Assembly (NCBI RefSeq): GCF_000014965.1
Contig: NC_008554.1
Span: 558,001-622,000, forward strand
Length of the DNA stretch: 64,000 bases
Direction: 5' to 3'
Source: Syntrophobacter fumaroxidans MPOB
GTDB taxonomy: Bacteria > Desulfobacterota > Syntrophobacteria > Syntrophobacterales > Syntrophobacteraceae
Shown piece by piece: positions 18,595-28,345 of the stretch (position 1 is the first letter of the stretch; each line of letters opens with the position of its first letter). Below the pieces are notes generated by a model. It saw nothing but the letters and a program-made list of their open reading frames with translations. It was not told where the DNA came from and made no database searches. Position numbers and translations under genes: made by a program.

Positions 18595-19149
18595 ATGTCT
18601 TGTCGGGAAACCGAGAAAGAGTGCGGCGCGGCTCTGAAAGGGAAGCATTGGGAGCCGCGATATTGTGCGTATTGCGGGAAGGTGCTCGGGATCAGGCTGG
18701 AAGGCGCTCACCCGCGACTCCACTGTTCAAGCTGCAACGTCATCCATTACCGTAACCCGACGGTCGGCGTCGCCGTGATCCTGGTTGAAGAAGGCAGGCT
18801 GCTCCTTGTAAAACGTTCCGGCACCTACGAAGGCATGTGGTGCATTCCGTGCGGGCACGTCGAATGGCACGAGGATGTGCGGCGCGCCGCCGAGCGGGAG
18901 TTTTTCGAGGAAACGGGACTGAGGGTGAAAGCGGGCAAGGTTTTTGAGGTTCATTCGAATTTTCATGACCCGCGACACCACACGGTGGGCGTATGGTTCC
19001 TCGGGACGCGTTGCGAAGGAACGCTTCGTCCCGGCTCGGATGCCTCCGATGCACGGTTCTTCGCCCTGGACGAGTTGCCCGAAGATCTTGCCTTCCCGAC
19101 CGACCGCCTGGTGTGCGAGAAGCTCAGAGAGTTGCACGGCGCGCCATGA
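18595..19149 (+). CDS. Nudix hydrolase with N-terminal zinc ribbon
   Basis: A 184-residue protein. A zinc ribbon at residues about 24-50 (CAYCG...[12 protein letters not shown]) precedes a Nudix domain with a full Nudix box [23 protein letters not shown]. This domain order is that of NudC-like and ADP-ribose pyrophosphatase-like enzymes; the true substrate (NADH, ADP-ribose or other nucleoside diphosphate) is not evident, and the NudC-specific SQPWPFPxS motif is missing, so it is not NudC. ATG 18595 is preceded by GGAGGGAG. It starts 98 bases after the nuclease gene and may share its transcript. Confidence 0.93.
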   Translation: MSCRETEKECGAALKGKHWEPRYCAYCGKVLGIRLEGAHPRLHCSSCNVIHYRNPTVGVAVILVEEGRLLLVKRSGTYEGMWCIPCGHVEWHEDVRRAAEREFFEETGLRVKAGKVFEVHSNFHDPRHHTVGVWFLGTRCEGTLRPGSDASDARFFALDELPEDLAFPTDRLVCEKLRELHGAP

Positions 19150-19342
19150 GGCGGGTCGTTCTTGCGCCTGTGGCACGCTCGGCCTTCCAGGACATGCGTT
19201 CGAGCCGAACGGCGCAGGCGGTCGGATTTTTTTCGGAGCGTTTTTGTAATTGACCCGCAAAGAAATGTTTGCTAAAGGTTTCACGAGTTTTGAATGGTTT
19301 TGTCCAGCTGAAAAGCCTGCTTATACGCAATGAGGGGGTATC

Positions 19343-19552
19343 ATGTTTGGTGTAGGCGAGTTGTTGTGTGCGGAACTGAAACGCAGTGTCTCCAGTATGT
19401 TGCCCATGGACATACCCTGGTACGATCCCAGCCACACCGTCTTCTTCGCGGCGTTGTACGGCGCGCTTTCGGTGATCGGGATCGGCCTCGTGGCGAGCGT
19501 TATCCTGACGATCAAGCGCATGAAGGGCGGCGAGGAAAGCGGGCATCACTGA
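19343..19552 (+). CDS. Small single-span membrane protein
   Basis: A 69-residue protein with an amphipathic start (MFGVGELLCAELKRSVSSML), one membrane helix (VFFAALYGALSVIGIGLVASVILTI) and a charged end (KRMKGGEESGHH). GAGGGGG just upstream makes the start good. Codon use and a clear membrane helix support a real gene. I do not recognise the family; the short His-rich tail resembles small subunits or assembly factors of membrane complexes, but nothing nearby identifies a partner. Confidence 0.75.
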   Translation: MFGVGELLCAELKRSVSSMLPMDIPWYDPSHTVFFAALYGALSVIGIGLVASVILTIKRMKGGEESGHH

Positions 19553-19759
19553 GTCTGCCCTGCCGCCTGCGTTGAGCTGCATCCCGCATCGTTCCACCAT
19601 CATGGCCTGACGGGCTGAGAAGACGATCCTCGGTGAGCCCGGCAGAGCACCGCCGCCACGGCCTGCCTTTATCGGGCGGGCCGGTTGTCGTTTTGCCGTC
19701 CGCATTCCCAAGCTATTCCGCCTGCGTGGCCGCCATGTCGAGTAAAGGAGCTGATCTTC

Positions 19760-21112
19760 GTGGATCCGAACGTCTTTCGAGAATACGATATCAGGGGTAT
19801 TGTCGGTTCTGAAATCCGGGACCGTGACGTCTACCTGCTGGGCAAAACCTTCGGCACCTATATGGTCCGTCAGGGAAAATCCCGGGTGGTCGTGGGAAGG
19901 GACTGTCGTCTGAGCTCGGATCGGTTCCGGGATTTGCTCGTGGAAGGGATGCTGGAAACGGAGCTCGATATCGTCGACCTCGGCGTTTGTCCCACTCCGC
20001 TCCTCTATTTTGCGCTTCATCACCTGAAGCGGGAGGGCGGCGTGATGATCACCGCCAGCCACAACCCTCCGGAATACAACGGCTTCAAGATCTGCAACGG
20101 TGTCGACACCATCTCGGGAGCTGAAATCCAGCGAATTCGGGAACTCATGGAGTCAAGGGATTTTGCGGGCGGAAGGGGAGAAATCAGGCAGTTCGCCATT
20201 CAGGAGCCTTACATCGACTACGTGCTCCAAAGCGTGCGCCCGAAGCGGAGCCTGCGAATCGGCCTGGACGCGGGGAACGCCACCGGGGGACCCGTCGCTC
20301 TCCCCTTGCTCCGCGACCTGGGATGCCGGGTCTACCCGCTCTACTGCGAAATGGACGGCACCTTCCCCAATCACGAGCCCGACCCCACGGTCATGGAGAA
20401 CATGCGGGACATCCAGGAACTGGTTGTGAAGGAGAATCTGGATGTCGGCATTGCACTTGACGGAGACTGTGACCGGTTGGGGGTCATCGATCACCGGGGC
20501 GAAGTCGTTTTCGGAGACAAACTGATGATCCTGTTCGCCCGCGAAATTCTGTCCCGCCGTCCGGGTTCGCTGTTCATCTCCGAGGTGAAATGCTCGAAGA
20601 CGCTGTATGACGATATCGAGCGCAACGGCGGCCGGGCAATCATGTGGAAGGCGGGGCATTCTTTGATAAAAGCCAAGATGAGGGAAGTCGACGCGGTTCT
20701 GGCCGGAGAGATGAGCGGCCACGTCTTCTTCAAGGATCGATATTTCGGCTTTGACGACGGAATCTATTCCGCCTGCCGCCTTATCGAGATCCTGGCGGCT
20801 ACCGGGAAGACCATTCCCGAGCTGCTGGAAGGCGTGCCGCCGACCTTCAGCACTCCCGAAATCAGGATCCCCTGTCCCGACGATATCAAATTCGAGGTGG
20901 TGGAACAGGCCAGGCGATCGTTTGCAGAAAAACAATTCCGGATTATCGATGTGGACGGCGCGCGCATCGTATTTCCCGACGGCTGGGGGCTCGTGCGCGC
21001 ATCCAACACCCAACCCGTTCTGGTGCTTCGCTACGAGGCCGATTCCCCCGAACGCCTGGATGCGATCCGCAACCTGGTGGAAGGGACACTCCACGCGATC
21101 ATGAACCGTTGA
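19760..21112 (+). CDS. Phosphomannomutase/phosphoglucomutase
   Basis: A 450-residue alpha-D-phosphohexomutase (AlgC/ManB type), interconverting hexose 1- and 6-phosphates for polysaccharide and LPS precursors. Signatures in order: FREYDIRGIVG, the active phosphoserine loop MITASHNPPEYNGFKI, the Mg-binding DGDCDRLGVID, the sugar loop GEMSGHVFFKDRYFGFDDG, and the phosphate-binding C-terminal RASNTQPVLVLRYEA. A GTG start at 19760 is chosen because AAAGGAG is 9 bases upstream; the first residues then match the family (DPNVFREYDIRG). It seems to be a single-gene unit. Confidence 0.95.
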   Translation: MDPNVFREYDIRGIVGSEIRDRDVYLLGKTFGTYMVRQGKSRVVVGRDCRLSSDRFRDLLVEGMLETELDIVDLGVCPTPLLYFALHHLKREGGVMITASHNPPEYNGFKICNGVDTISGAEIQRIRELMESRDFAGGRGEIRQFAIQEPYIDYVLQSVRPKRSLRIGLDAGNATGGPVALPLLRDLGCRVYPLYCEMDGTFPNHEPDPTVMENMRDIQELVVKENLDVGIALDGDCDRLGVIDHRGEVVFGDKLMILFAREILSRRPGSLFISEVKCSKTLYDDIERNGGRAIMWKAGHSLIKAKMREVDAVLAGEMSGHVFFKDRYFGFDDGIYSACRLIEILAATGKTIPELLEGVPPTFSTPEIRIPCPDDIKFEVVEQARRSFAEKQFRIIDVDGARIVFPDGWGLVRASNTQPVLVLRYEADSPERLDAIRNLVEGTLHAIMNR

Positions 21113-21414
21113 CCGCAATGCATTCCGAACGGCGGGTTTCCCCCGAATGCGCCGAGACGGCGGAGTGCGTTTCGGCGTTCGGCATGGAGCGCGACGACGG
21201 TCGTTCAACAGAGCAGGCGCAAGCTATTGACCCCGCCCGCGGGGCACATTAGCTTGGGTTTTGCACAGCTGTTTCGTGGGCGGGAGAGCGTTGCCTCGCT
21301 GCCGGCCGGAGTCTTCGACGGGCCCGGGAGCGCGCTCGCAAGGTTTTCGCCGCGAAGGGCGGGAACGACCCGTATATCATGTCTGGACCCCGACTTCGAT
21401 TAAAGGAGGACATC
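21113..21414. other. Intergenic region upstream of the ferritin-like gene
   Basis: 302 bases with no supported frame. The segment 21230-21260 (GACCCCGCCCGCGGGGCAC) contains a small palindrome. It should hold the promoter for the ferritin-like gene, but I cannot place the promoter with confidence. Confidence 0.4.
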
Positions 21415-21723
21415 ATGCCGGACTTCGGGACTGCTTTTTCGGGTTTGGCGCTGGAGAAGAGAAAACTGACGCACGAGGAGCTGATCAGGGCGATCCGGTT
21501 CATGGTTGCGGCCGAGTATGAGGCCGTGCAGCTCTATGTGCAGCTTGCGGAATCAATCGACAACGAGCTTGCCGCGACGGTGCTCAGGGACATTGCCGAA
21601 GAAGAGATCGTCCATGCGGGGGAGTTCCTGAGGCTGTTGAAGGAACTGGCGCCCGAAGAGGAAGGCTTCTACAAGAAAGGCGCTGAAGAAGTCGAGGAAA
21701 TGATCCGGGAGCTGAAGAAATAG
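21415..21723 (+). CDS. Ferritin-like di-iron protein
   Basis: A 102-residue ferritin-like protein with two long helices. Candidate iron ligands are EYEAVQLY in helix 1 and the EExxH motif IAEEEIVHAGEF in helix 2. Size and motif fit the short ferritin-like proteins that act as decamers, often packed in encapsulin shells or related to rubrerythrin; no encapsulin gene is adjacent. It probably handles iron or peroxide during oxygen exposure (inference). ATG 21415 is preceded by AAAGGAGGACATC; the upstream frame is not conserved. Confidence 0.85.
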   Translation: MPDFGTAFSGLALEKRKLTHEELIRAIRFMVAAEYEAVQLYVQLAESIDNELAATVLRDIAEEEIVHAGEFLRLLKELAPEEEGFYKKGAEEVEEMIRELKK

Positions 21724-21916
21724 GACGTGAGCGGGGCGGCGCCGCACTGCCCGGCCATTCCCGCGCGTGACGGGGGAAGATGAGCCGATGGGAGGCGCTT
21801 AGAGTAACGGCCGGCGCCATTCCCCTGCGTGACGGGAAAAGAGGGGGGTGTCGGAGGGACAATCCCTTCGGCGACTCGCTCTCACCGTTTGGCACGGCGG
21901 TCCGCGGACGGTGTTC

Positions 21917-22696
21917 TCACCAGGTTTTCCGCACCCTTATGCCGTTGTCGTCCAGAAACTGCTTGATCCGGCGGATGCTGTAGGTGCCGTAGTGGACCAT
22001 GGAGGCGATGAGCGCGGCGTCCGCCCGGCCTTGCTTCAGCACGTCGGCCAGATGATTCGGAGTTCCGGCTCCGCCCGATGCGATGACCGGGATCCGGACG
22101 CTGGTGGAGATCAGCCGGGTCAGCCTCAACTCGTAGCCGTCGCGGGTGCCGTCGGCGTCGATCGAATTGAGACAGATCTCTCCCGCTCCCAGGCGCTCCG
22201 CCTCCAATGCCCACCAGAGCGCATCGAATCCCGTGGTCGTGCGGCCCCCGTTGATCACGATCTCGTAGCCGGAAGGAATCCTGGTGGAGGGCGCGACGTG
22301 TTTGACGTCCATCCCCAGGACGATGCACTGGCTCCCGAACGCTTCCGCGCCCTGGCTTATGATATCGGGATTGAGCACCGCGGCGGAATTCACGCTGACC
22401 TTCTCGGCACCCGCAAGGAGCACGTCCCGCATGTCCTCGAGGGTCCTGATCCCTCCGCCGACGGAAAAGGGGATGAAGATGGTCTCCGCAACCCTTTTCA
22501 CCACGTCCAGCATGATGCCCCGACGATCGCTCGACGCGGTGATGTCGTAGAACACGATCTCGTCGGCGCCCTCCTCGTAATAGAATCGTCCCATGTCCAC
22601 CGGGTCGCCGATGTCGACGTTGTTCCTGAATTTTATCCCCTTGGTTGTCCGCCCGTCGCGAACGTCGAGACAGGGGATGATCCGTTTGCTCAGCAT
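21917..22696 (-). CDS. hisF: Imidazole glycerol phosphate synthase, cyclase subunit
   Basis: A 259-residue TIM-barrel HisF, which closes the imidazole ring in histidine synthesis using ammonia from HisH. Family sequence is complete: [23 protein letters not shown], catalytic Asp in CLDV and in [14 protein letters not shown], phosphate loops [12 protein letters not shown] and [12 protein letters not shown]. It starts 12 bases after hisH, and GAGGAGAG precedes the start. No other his genes are in the window, so this pair stands apart from the rest of the pathway. Confidence 0.98.
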   Translation of the reverse strand: MLSKRIIPCLDVRDGRTTKGIKFRNNVDIGDPVDMGRFYYEEGADEIVFYDITASSDRRGIMLDVVKRVAETIFIPFSVGGGIRTLEDMRDVLLAGAEKVSVNSAAVLNPDIISQGAEAFGSQCIVLGMDVKHVAPSTRIPSGYEIVINGGRTTTGFDALWWALEAERLGAGEICLNSIDADGTRDGYELRLTRLISTSVRIPVIASGGAGTPNHLADVLKQGRADAALIASMVHYGTYSIRRIKQFLDDNGIRVRKTW

Positions 22697-22708
22697 TCTC
22701 TCTCCTCG

Positions 22709-23347
22709 CTATCGGGACACTCGGCCGTCCCACCGGCAGAAATTGGCCAGGATACGCAATCCCGGAGGTCCGCTCTTTTCGGGGTGAAACTGAACCGCGA
22801 CGAGGCTGTCGTGGGCGACTGCGGAGGCAAAACGGATTCCGTACAAGGTGCGGCCGACAATGTGATCGCTGTCGCGCGGGTCCGGGAAATAAGCATGCAC
22901 GAAATAGAATTCATTGCCTTCCCGGACGTCGGCAAAAACGGGATGCGCCTTGTCGAACGCCACGGAATTCCAGCCCATGTGCGGTATCTTCAGCCTTTCC
23001 CCTTTCGTGTCCGTGAGATCGTTCGGGAAACGGCGGACTGCGCCGGGCAGAATCCCGAGGCAAACGGTGTCGTTTTCCTCGCTGTGGTCGAACAGGACCT
23101 GCATTCCGACACAAATCCCCAGGATGGGTATGCCCGAGGATCGGCGTTCCCGGAGGAGCTCATCCAGGCCGAGCTCCCGCAAATCCGCCATGGACTTCCC
23201 CGCAGCCCCGACACCCGGGAAGATGATACGGTCGGCGTCCCTGATTTCGTCGTGCGAGTGCGTAATGCGGCAAGGGAATCCCAGAAAATTCAATGCTCTT
23301 TCAACGCTGGTCAGGTTGCCGGCCCGGTAGTCCAGAATTGCGATCAC
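22709..23347 (-). CDS. hisH: Imidazole glycerol phosphate synthase, glutaminase subunit
   Basis: A 212-residue class I glutamine amidotransferase. Catalytic Cys is in GICVGMQVLF, and His/Glu in AVQFHPEKSG; the oxyanion region GVGAAGKSM is normal. It hydrolyses glutamine and channels ammonia to HisF, encoded 12 bases downstream. The GTG start at 23347 gives the usual N-terminus IAILDYRAGNLTSVERAL and follows GGAGGAG. Confidence 0.98.
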   Translation of the reverse strand: MIAILDYRAGNLTSVERALNFLGFPCRITHSHDEIRDADRIIFPGVGAAGKSMADLRELGLDELLRERRSSGIPILGICVGMQVLFDHSEENDTVCLGILPGAVRRFPNDLTDTKGERLKIPHMGWNSVAFDKAHPVFADVREGNEFYFVHAYFPDPRDSDHIVGRTLYGIRFASAVAHDSLVAVQFHPEKSGPPGLRILANFCRWDGRVSR

Positions 23348-23591
23348 TGCGTGCTCCTCCGACTTGGTGTGTCCTCAAAATATTTTTCAAGTAAAATAGT
23401 CGGAACGAGGCACACGGTCAAGGCCGCGGGCCGTGGAGCGTTGTGACGCGCGGTGCGACGTCCGTTCGCTTTCCACCGCCACCCGGTGGAGCGCGCAGCG
23501 AAAAACTGCTTCGGGAATGCAAATTGACGGGCGATGGCTTAATATTCATCGTGGGTTGTGCGCAACGACATCCAAGGAAAGGTAACCCGAG

Positions 23592-26186
23592 ATGCATTCT
23601 ATTTCAGAGTCATTGAGAAAACAGCGGGAGCAAGTCCTGAGCGACAGCAGCGAGGATGCCCTGATCCGGCACACGAGTCTGCTGGAAATCGCCATCATCT
23701 CCCTTTACAACCGGCTCGTGAACCGGCTCAGCCAGGATACGGAGCATTTCCGGTCCAGCGCCGCGGTGATCGGCCTGGACGGTTTCGCGCGCGGAGTCAT
23801 CGGCCCCGGTCAGCCGGTGCGCATCCTTTTCCTGATGACGGATTCCGCGTTGTGGAATGCAAGCTGGCTGGACGAAATCACCGTGCCCCTGACCGAGGCG
23901 GGCTGGACCGTGGATTTGCGCCGGGAGACCATCGATTCGCTGATGATCGCGCTCGAAGGCGATTTTGAGGCATTCCTGGAGTTGCTCGAAATGAGGTATG
24001 TCTCCGGGAATCGCCAATTGCTGGAACAGGCTGAGAAGGGCATCGAGGGATTTATCGAGGCGCGGCGCGAGGAATTGCTTTCCCGCCTGTACGGCACGGT
24101 CAAAGCCAGGGAGGGGAGGCTGCAGAAACCCGAAAGTTGGCTCGAGCCCGATTTGCAGGACAATCCGGGCGCCCTTTCCGACATCGTGGCGATACGGCTG
24201 GCCTGCCGCATCGCATCCAATATCCGGAGCCTGGATGATGCCATCTTCATGGGATACCTGGTGCGCCGGGAGGTGGATTTCATCCGGCATGCGGAAAAAT
24301 CGTACATGCGCCTGCTGGGCCTGTTGAGGAGCCTGTCGGATAAGTCGTCCGGCGTGCTTCATTTCGACGAGCAGGGACTGCTGGCGGACAAGCTCGGCTA
24401 CGCCGAAAGAGCCGGTTACCTCCCGGTGGAAAGCCTGATGCAGGAAGTGTTCCAGCTGTTTCACGGGGTGGGGGTGGTTTCCGCGGAGTTTTGGGAGCGC
24501 CTGAGGGAGAGCCGGGAAAACCTTCCCGCAGCCGGGGAAATGCGGGGCGAGCCCCTGGAAGAGGGCCTTTTCGTGTTGAACGGGAAGATCCACATTCAAA
24601 CGGACCGCTACCCCGCGACCCCCGGACACCTCGTCCACCTGTTCCGCCTCGCGGCCGAAGGAGGGCTGGGGTTCGCCAACGTCACGCGGCAATGGGTCCA
24701 CCATCATCGTAACGCACTGAATTCCTCCTCCGGAGATCCGCTGGTCAAAGAGGAACTGTTCGCACTGATCCGGGCGGATTCGGAAGACCTTCCCGCGTTC
24801 CGACGATTTTGCGACAACGGCCTGTTCACCGCATTGATACCGGAGCTTGCCGCGGTCTACGGGCTGGCGCAGCATGACGCGTTTCACCTGTATCCCATTC
24901 ACGAGCATCATCTGCGTACGTTGAGCGAATTGAAGAAGATACGGGCCGGCTTCTATTCGGCGGCCGAACCCGAGCTCACCCAGATCGCCCGGGGCATCGA
25001 GGACCCCGTCTGGCTTTACCTGGCCGGATTGCTGCACGATATCGGGAAGAGTTCGGGAAGGGGGCACGCGGCCAAAGGCGGAGAAATGATTCCGGCCATT
25101 GCGCGCCGCCTGGGCCTGGAACCCGAGGAAACCTCCAAGGTCCGTTTTCTTGTGGCCCAGCACCTGTTGCTCATGGACAGCGCTTCGCTCAGAGACCTTG
25201 CGGACCAGGAGATGCTGGCCGGATGCGCGGCTGCGGTGGGCAGTTCCGAACTGCTCGATCTGCTCGTTCTGCTGAGCTACGCGGACATGCTGTCCACCGG
25301 ACCCAAGGCCCGGCAGAAATGGAGGGACACGCCGGTTCTCGCCCTCTACAACAGCATCCGACACCTGCTCGAGAAGGGAGAACCGAGCGCCCGGGCCATC
25401 ACGGAAAGAATCGAACGGTTGCGAAACCAGGTCCGCAACGAAGTGCTCGACCTGGTGGACGAGGCACAGCTGGACTCGTATTTCTCCCAACTGGTTCCGC
25501 GATACCTTCTTTCGATGCAGCCGAAGGCCGTCGCCAGGCACCTGCGCATGTGGCGCCATCTCCAGTCCTCCGATACGCCCTTCGTGTGGGAGGTCGAGTC
25601 TTCGGGCGATACCGCGGAAATCACCATCGTGAGCTGGGAAAAACCGGGGCTGCTCTCCCGGTGTGCCGGCCTCCTGACGCTTCACAGCATGAACATCCTG
25701 GGAGCGCAGGTGTTTACCATGCACAACGGATTGATTCTGCTGATCTTTCAGTGTCGCCTGCCGGGCGGCGCGGGAGGCGGGATGGATTGGAACGCGGTTC
25801 GGCTGGATGTGGAACGCCTGCTGCTGGGCAAGATGGCGCTCGACTACCGCATTGCCGAGCATGCCCGGCGGCGGCCGGCCTCCCAGGTCCCGATGCGGAC
25901 CGCGCCGAGCCAGGTCCTGGTGGATAACCAATCATCGGCGATGTACACCATCCTGGAGGTCTACACGGTGGATCGGGTGGGGCTGCTCTACACGATCGGC
26001 AGGACCCTGTTCGAGCTGCAAATCCGTATATCCGTCGCGAAGATCACGACCAAGATCGACCAGGTCGCCGACGTCTTCTACGTCAGGACCCATCAGGGAG
26101 AGAAAGTCAGCGATCCCGAGCAGATCGACGAGCTGAAAAGAGCGCTTCTTTTCTGGTTGGACGGCCCCGCGGAGATGCCGGCCTGA
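23592..26186 (+). CDS. GlnD-like protein with degenerate nucleotidyltransferase, intact HD and two ACT domains
   Basis: An 864-residue protein with the GlnD (PII uridylyltransferase / uridylyl-removing enzyme) plan: nucleotidyltransferase (about 55-160), linker, HD phosphohydrolase (about 465-580; His482-Asp483 in LLHDIGKSSGRGHAAKGG, later VAQHLLLMDSASLRD) and two ACT domains (about 676-740 and 785-855; ITIVSWEKPGLLSRCAGLL and VYTVDRVGLLYTIGRTL). The GGYGRGEL..SDIDLL catalytic motif of GlnD is here GLDGFARG...GQPVRILFL (61-79), with both metal-binding Asp gone. It should therefore not uridylylate PII but may still remove groups and sense glutamine through the ACT domains. A true glnD may exist elsewhere. 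AAAGG precedes the start. Confidence 0.9.
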   Translation: MHSISESLRKQREQVLSDSSEDALIRHTSLLEIAIISLYNRLVNRLSQDTEHFRSSAAVIGLDGFARGVIGPGQPVRILFLMTDSALWNASWLDEITVPLTEAGWTVDLRRETIDSLMIALEGDFEAFLELLEMRYVSGNRQLLEQAEKGIEGFIEARREELLSRLYGTVKAREGRLQKPESWLEPDLQDNPGALSDIVAIRLACRIASNIRSLDDAIFMGYLVRREVDFIRHAEKSYMRLLGLLRSLSDKSSGVLHFDEQGLLADKLGYAERAGYLPVESLMQEVFQLFHGVGVVSAEFWERLRESRENLPAAGEMRGEPLEEGLFVLNGKIHIQTDRYPATPGHLVHLFRLAAEGGLGFANVTRQWVHHHRNALNSSSGDPLVKEELFALIRADSEDLPAFRRFCDNGLFTALIPELAAVYGLAQHDAFHLYPIHEHHLRTLSELKKIRAGFYSAAEPELTQIARGIEDPVWLYLAGLLHDIGKSSGRGHAAKGGEMIPAIARRLGLEPEETSKVRFLVAQHLLLMDSASLRDLADQEMLAGCAAAVGSSELLDLLVLLSYADMLSTGPKARQKWRDTPVLALYNSIRHLLEKGEPSARAITERIERLRNQVRNEVLDLVDEAQLDSYFSQLVPRYLLSMQPKAVARHLRMWRHLQSSDTPFVWEVESSGDTAEITIVSWEKPGLLSRCAGLLTLHSMNILGAQVFTMHNGLILLIFQCRLPGGAGGGMDWNAVRLDVERLLLGKMALDYRIAEHARRRPASQVPMRTAPSQVLVDNQSSAMYTILEVYTVDRVGLLYTIGRTLFELQIRISVAKITTKIDQVADVFYVRTHQGEKVSDPEQIDELKRALLFWLDGPAEMPA

Positions 26187-26458
26187 GCGGTACAACGTCG
26201 GCGGGGGCCTTCCGCGGGACCATCGACCTCGATGAGCGGTCCGCGTGCGATCATGACGAAGACTTCATGGTCATGAACCGCATGGCCGACGACGCCGGCG
26301 AGGGACCGGCGCCATTCCCGGAAAAACGCAAACCGGCGCGGAGGCGGAGTTGATCGCGGAATTCCGCCTCCCGTCCCGCGGAAGGGGGGACGGAACGTCG
26401 GGGATGGATCGCCGCCTTCGGAGGAGCGATCATCCGGAAGGACGACGAGCGCACAGGC

Positions 26459-27718
26459 TCAGGGGATCTTCAGCTTCTGTCCCGGAACGATGTCGTTGCC
26501 CCTGAGACGATTGGCCTTCTTGATGTCCTGCGCGTTCACCCTGTAATGCCTGGCTATGCTGAACAGAGTGTCTCCTTTCCTGACCGTGTGGAAAGTTTCC
26601 GCGGGCTGTCGGGACTTGGCCTTGAGGGGCGAGGGTTTTGGCTGACGCACCTGGGCCGGCTCCCTTGGAGCCTCATCCGACGACGGCTCCGGAACGGAGG
26701 AGGACATGGACGCCCGGCTCGCGCTGAAATTCTGTTCGAAGGCCGGACCGCATCCGGCGGGGAATTTGACCTCGTGGCAGCCGGAAGGGATGACCTCGGC
26801 ACGGAACTCGGGGTTGAGCCGCTTGAATTCCCGGTACGTGGTGCCCGCGCATGCGGCAACGGTCTGGATGGGGGTGGAACAGGACAGGTTCATGGTCACG
26901 CGGTCCACCTTCAGCTCACCGTAGCCCATTCCCTTGGGAAGGCAGTACCCGTATCGGGTCGGATTGCCGAGGACCGCCTTGACCGCGAGGATTCGCATTA
27001 CGTAGCGCTCCGTCTCCGTCGGAAGCTTCAGGTGGTAATAGTCCCTTGTTCCCTGTGCCCGGGATTCGTCCAGGATCCGTTTTTCGCCGCAGTTGTACGC
27101 GGCGATTGCCAGTGCCCAGTTGTTGTATTTGCGGTTCAGATCGCTCAGGTATCGGAAAGCGCTGATCGTGGATCGCTCGAAATCGTATCGCTTGTCGATG
27201 GAGCCCTGCTGATGCAGGCCGTAGGCGGATCCGGTCGCGGGCATGAACTGCCAGGGGCCGGCCGCTCCCTTGGGGGAAACCACATTCGGCACCAGGTCGC
27301 TTTCCACGATCGCCACGTACTTCAGGTCGTCCGGCAGACCCATGGACTTCAGGCGTTCCTCGATTTGCGGGAAATAGCGATCCATGCGCTTCAACCAGAG
27401 GTAAACCTGGGCATGGTTATAGACCACCGTGGTGAACTCACGGTCGAAGCGTTCCCTCACGGAGTCGTGCTGCAATGGAACCGGCTCCCCGCAGAGATCC
27501 AGCCGGTCGGGGGGCGGGTAATATGGAAACGTGGCGGCACAGGATACGGGTGCGGCCTGCGGCGCGACGTGAACGGGTTCCCTGGCGGCCGGGGGCTGAG
27601 GCTGAGGGGAGACGCTCGGGGATGGCTGCGGGGTGGTGGTACAGCCCGAGCAGACGATGGACAGCAGGATGCCGAGCACGGCGGGAGCAACGCCTCTGAA
27701 ACCGATTCGATTCAACAT
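26459..27718 (-). CDS. mltD: Membrane-bound lytic transglycosylase D-like lipoprotein with LysM
   Basis: A 419-residue lipoprotein. Lipobox VCSGC after the signal peptide, a Pro-rich linker, then an SLT family 1 domain: catalytic Glu in YVAIVESDLVPNVVSPKGAAGPWQFMPATG, then YLSDLNRKYNNWALAIAAYNCGEKRI. It ends with one clear LysM module (HTVRKGDTLFSIARHYRVNAQDIKKANRL). It would cleave glycan strands to 1,6-anhydro products at the cell wall. The start follows ACGAGG. The upstream in-frame extension (27719-27820) is not conserved. Confidence 0.95.
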   Translation of the reverse strand: MLNRIGFRGVAPAVLGILLSIVCSGCTTTPQPSPSVSPQPQPPAAREPVHVAPQAAPVSCAATFPYYPPPDRLDLCGEPVPLQHDSVRERFDREFTTVVYNHAQVYLWLKRMDRYFPQIEERLKSMGLPDDLKYVAIVESDLVPNVVSPKGAAGPWQFMPATGSAYGLHQQGSIDKRYDFERSTISAFRYLSDLNRKYNNWALAIAAYNCGEKRILDESRAQGTRDYYHLKLPTETERYVMRILAVKAVLGNPTRYGYCLPKGMGYGELKVDRVTMNLSCSTPIQTVAACAGTTYREFKRLNPEFRAEVIPSGCHEVKFPAGCGPAFEQNFSASRASMSSSVPEPSSDEAPREPAQVRQPKPSPLKAKSRQPAETFHTVRKGDTLFSIARHYRVNAQDIKKANRLRGNDIVPGQKLKIP

Positions 27719-28345
27719 GTTCAAACCTCGTTCTCTGGGACCTTTCTGATTCGATGACGATGTTTCCAAGCCGTTGAAGAAGCGCCCATCCTCCATGCGG
27801 GTGGTATCGGGGGGGCGCACCGCGTGCCGTGTTCACTCCGATTGTCTCGGGCGGGCACCGGGAGGGGCGTCGATGTCTCGGAACGCCCTATATCTTCCCT
27901 CCATGTATCGGACCCATGCCGGGGGGGGACCGGGCCGCTTTTTCGCGGTTCTCATCGTCGCCCGCTGGAGCCTTCAGACGACCTCTCCGAGCAGGTCCCT
28001 GCGGACTCCGTCCGGCCTGGCGACGGACAAAGTCCCTTCCATGGACAAGGCTCCTCGGTCCTGAGCATTCCGGCAAATCAAATCTGATTGTGTAGATTCA
28101 TCATGTCCCGGGGCCCCGGGCAATGCTTCCTCGTCCGAAACCTTTACCTCAGTATCCGCCTCCTGTCCATCCAAAACGAGCCCCCGACGGGTTGTGATTC
28201 CCAAATTGGAATTGCGCCGGCGCACCGGGGGAAACGGTGTTTTCAAAGCGCCCGATTTGGGCTAGATTGAGCGCGTCGGAATGTTCGAGGGCATGATTGG
28301 AAGTGATTCGGTGCGGTCCAGACGGCGCTGAATGGAGGGCTGTGG
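27719..28345. other. Long divergent intergenic region
   Basis: About 627 bases between mltD (minus) and a holin-like gene (plus). Overlapping short frames on both strands here look like shadows of GC-rich non-coding DNA. Notable are a GC-rich palindrome GGGGCCCCGGG near 28113 and a possible -10 hexamer (TAGATT) near 28262, ahead of the plus-strand gene. Confidence 0.45.

Noticed and set aside
23610-25931. 773-codon minus-strand frame opposite the GlnD-like gene
   Set aside because: Shadow frame; composition (Gln/His/Arg-rich) is typical of antisense reading and no family is recognisable.
27974-28246. 90-codon minus-strand frame between mltD and the holin-like gene
   Set aside because: No conserved features or good start; overlaps competing frames on the other strand.
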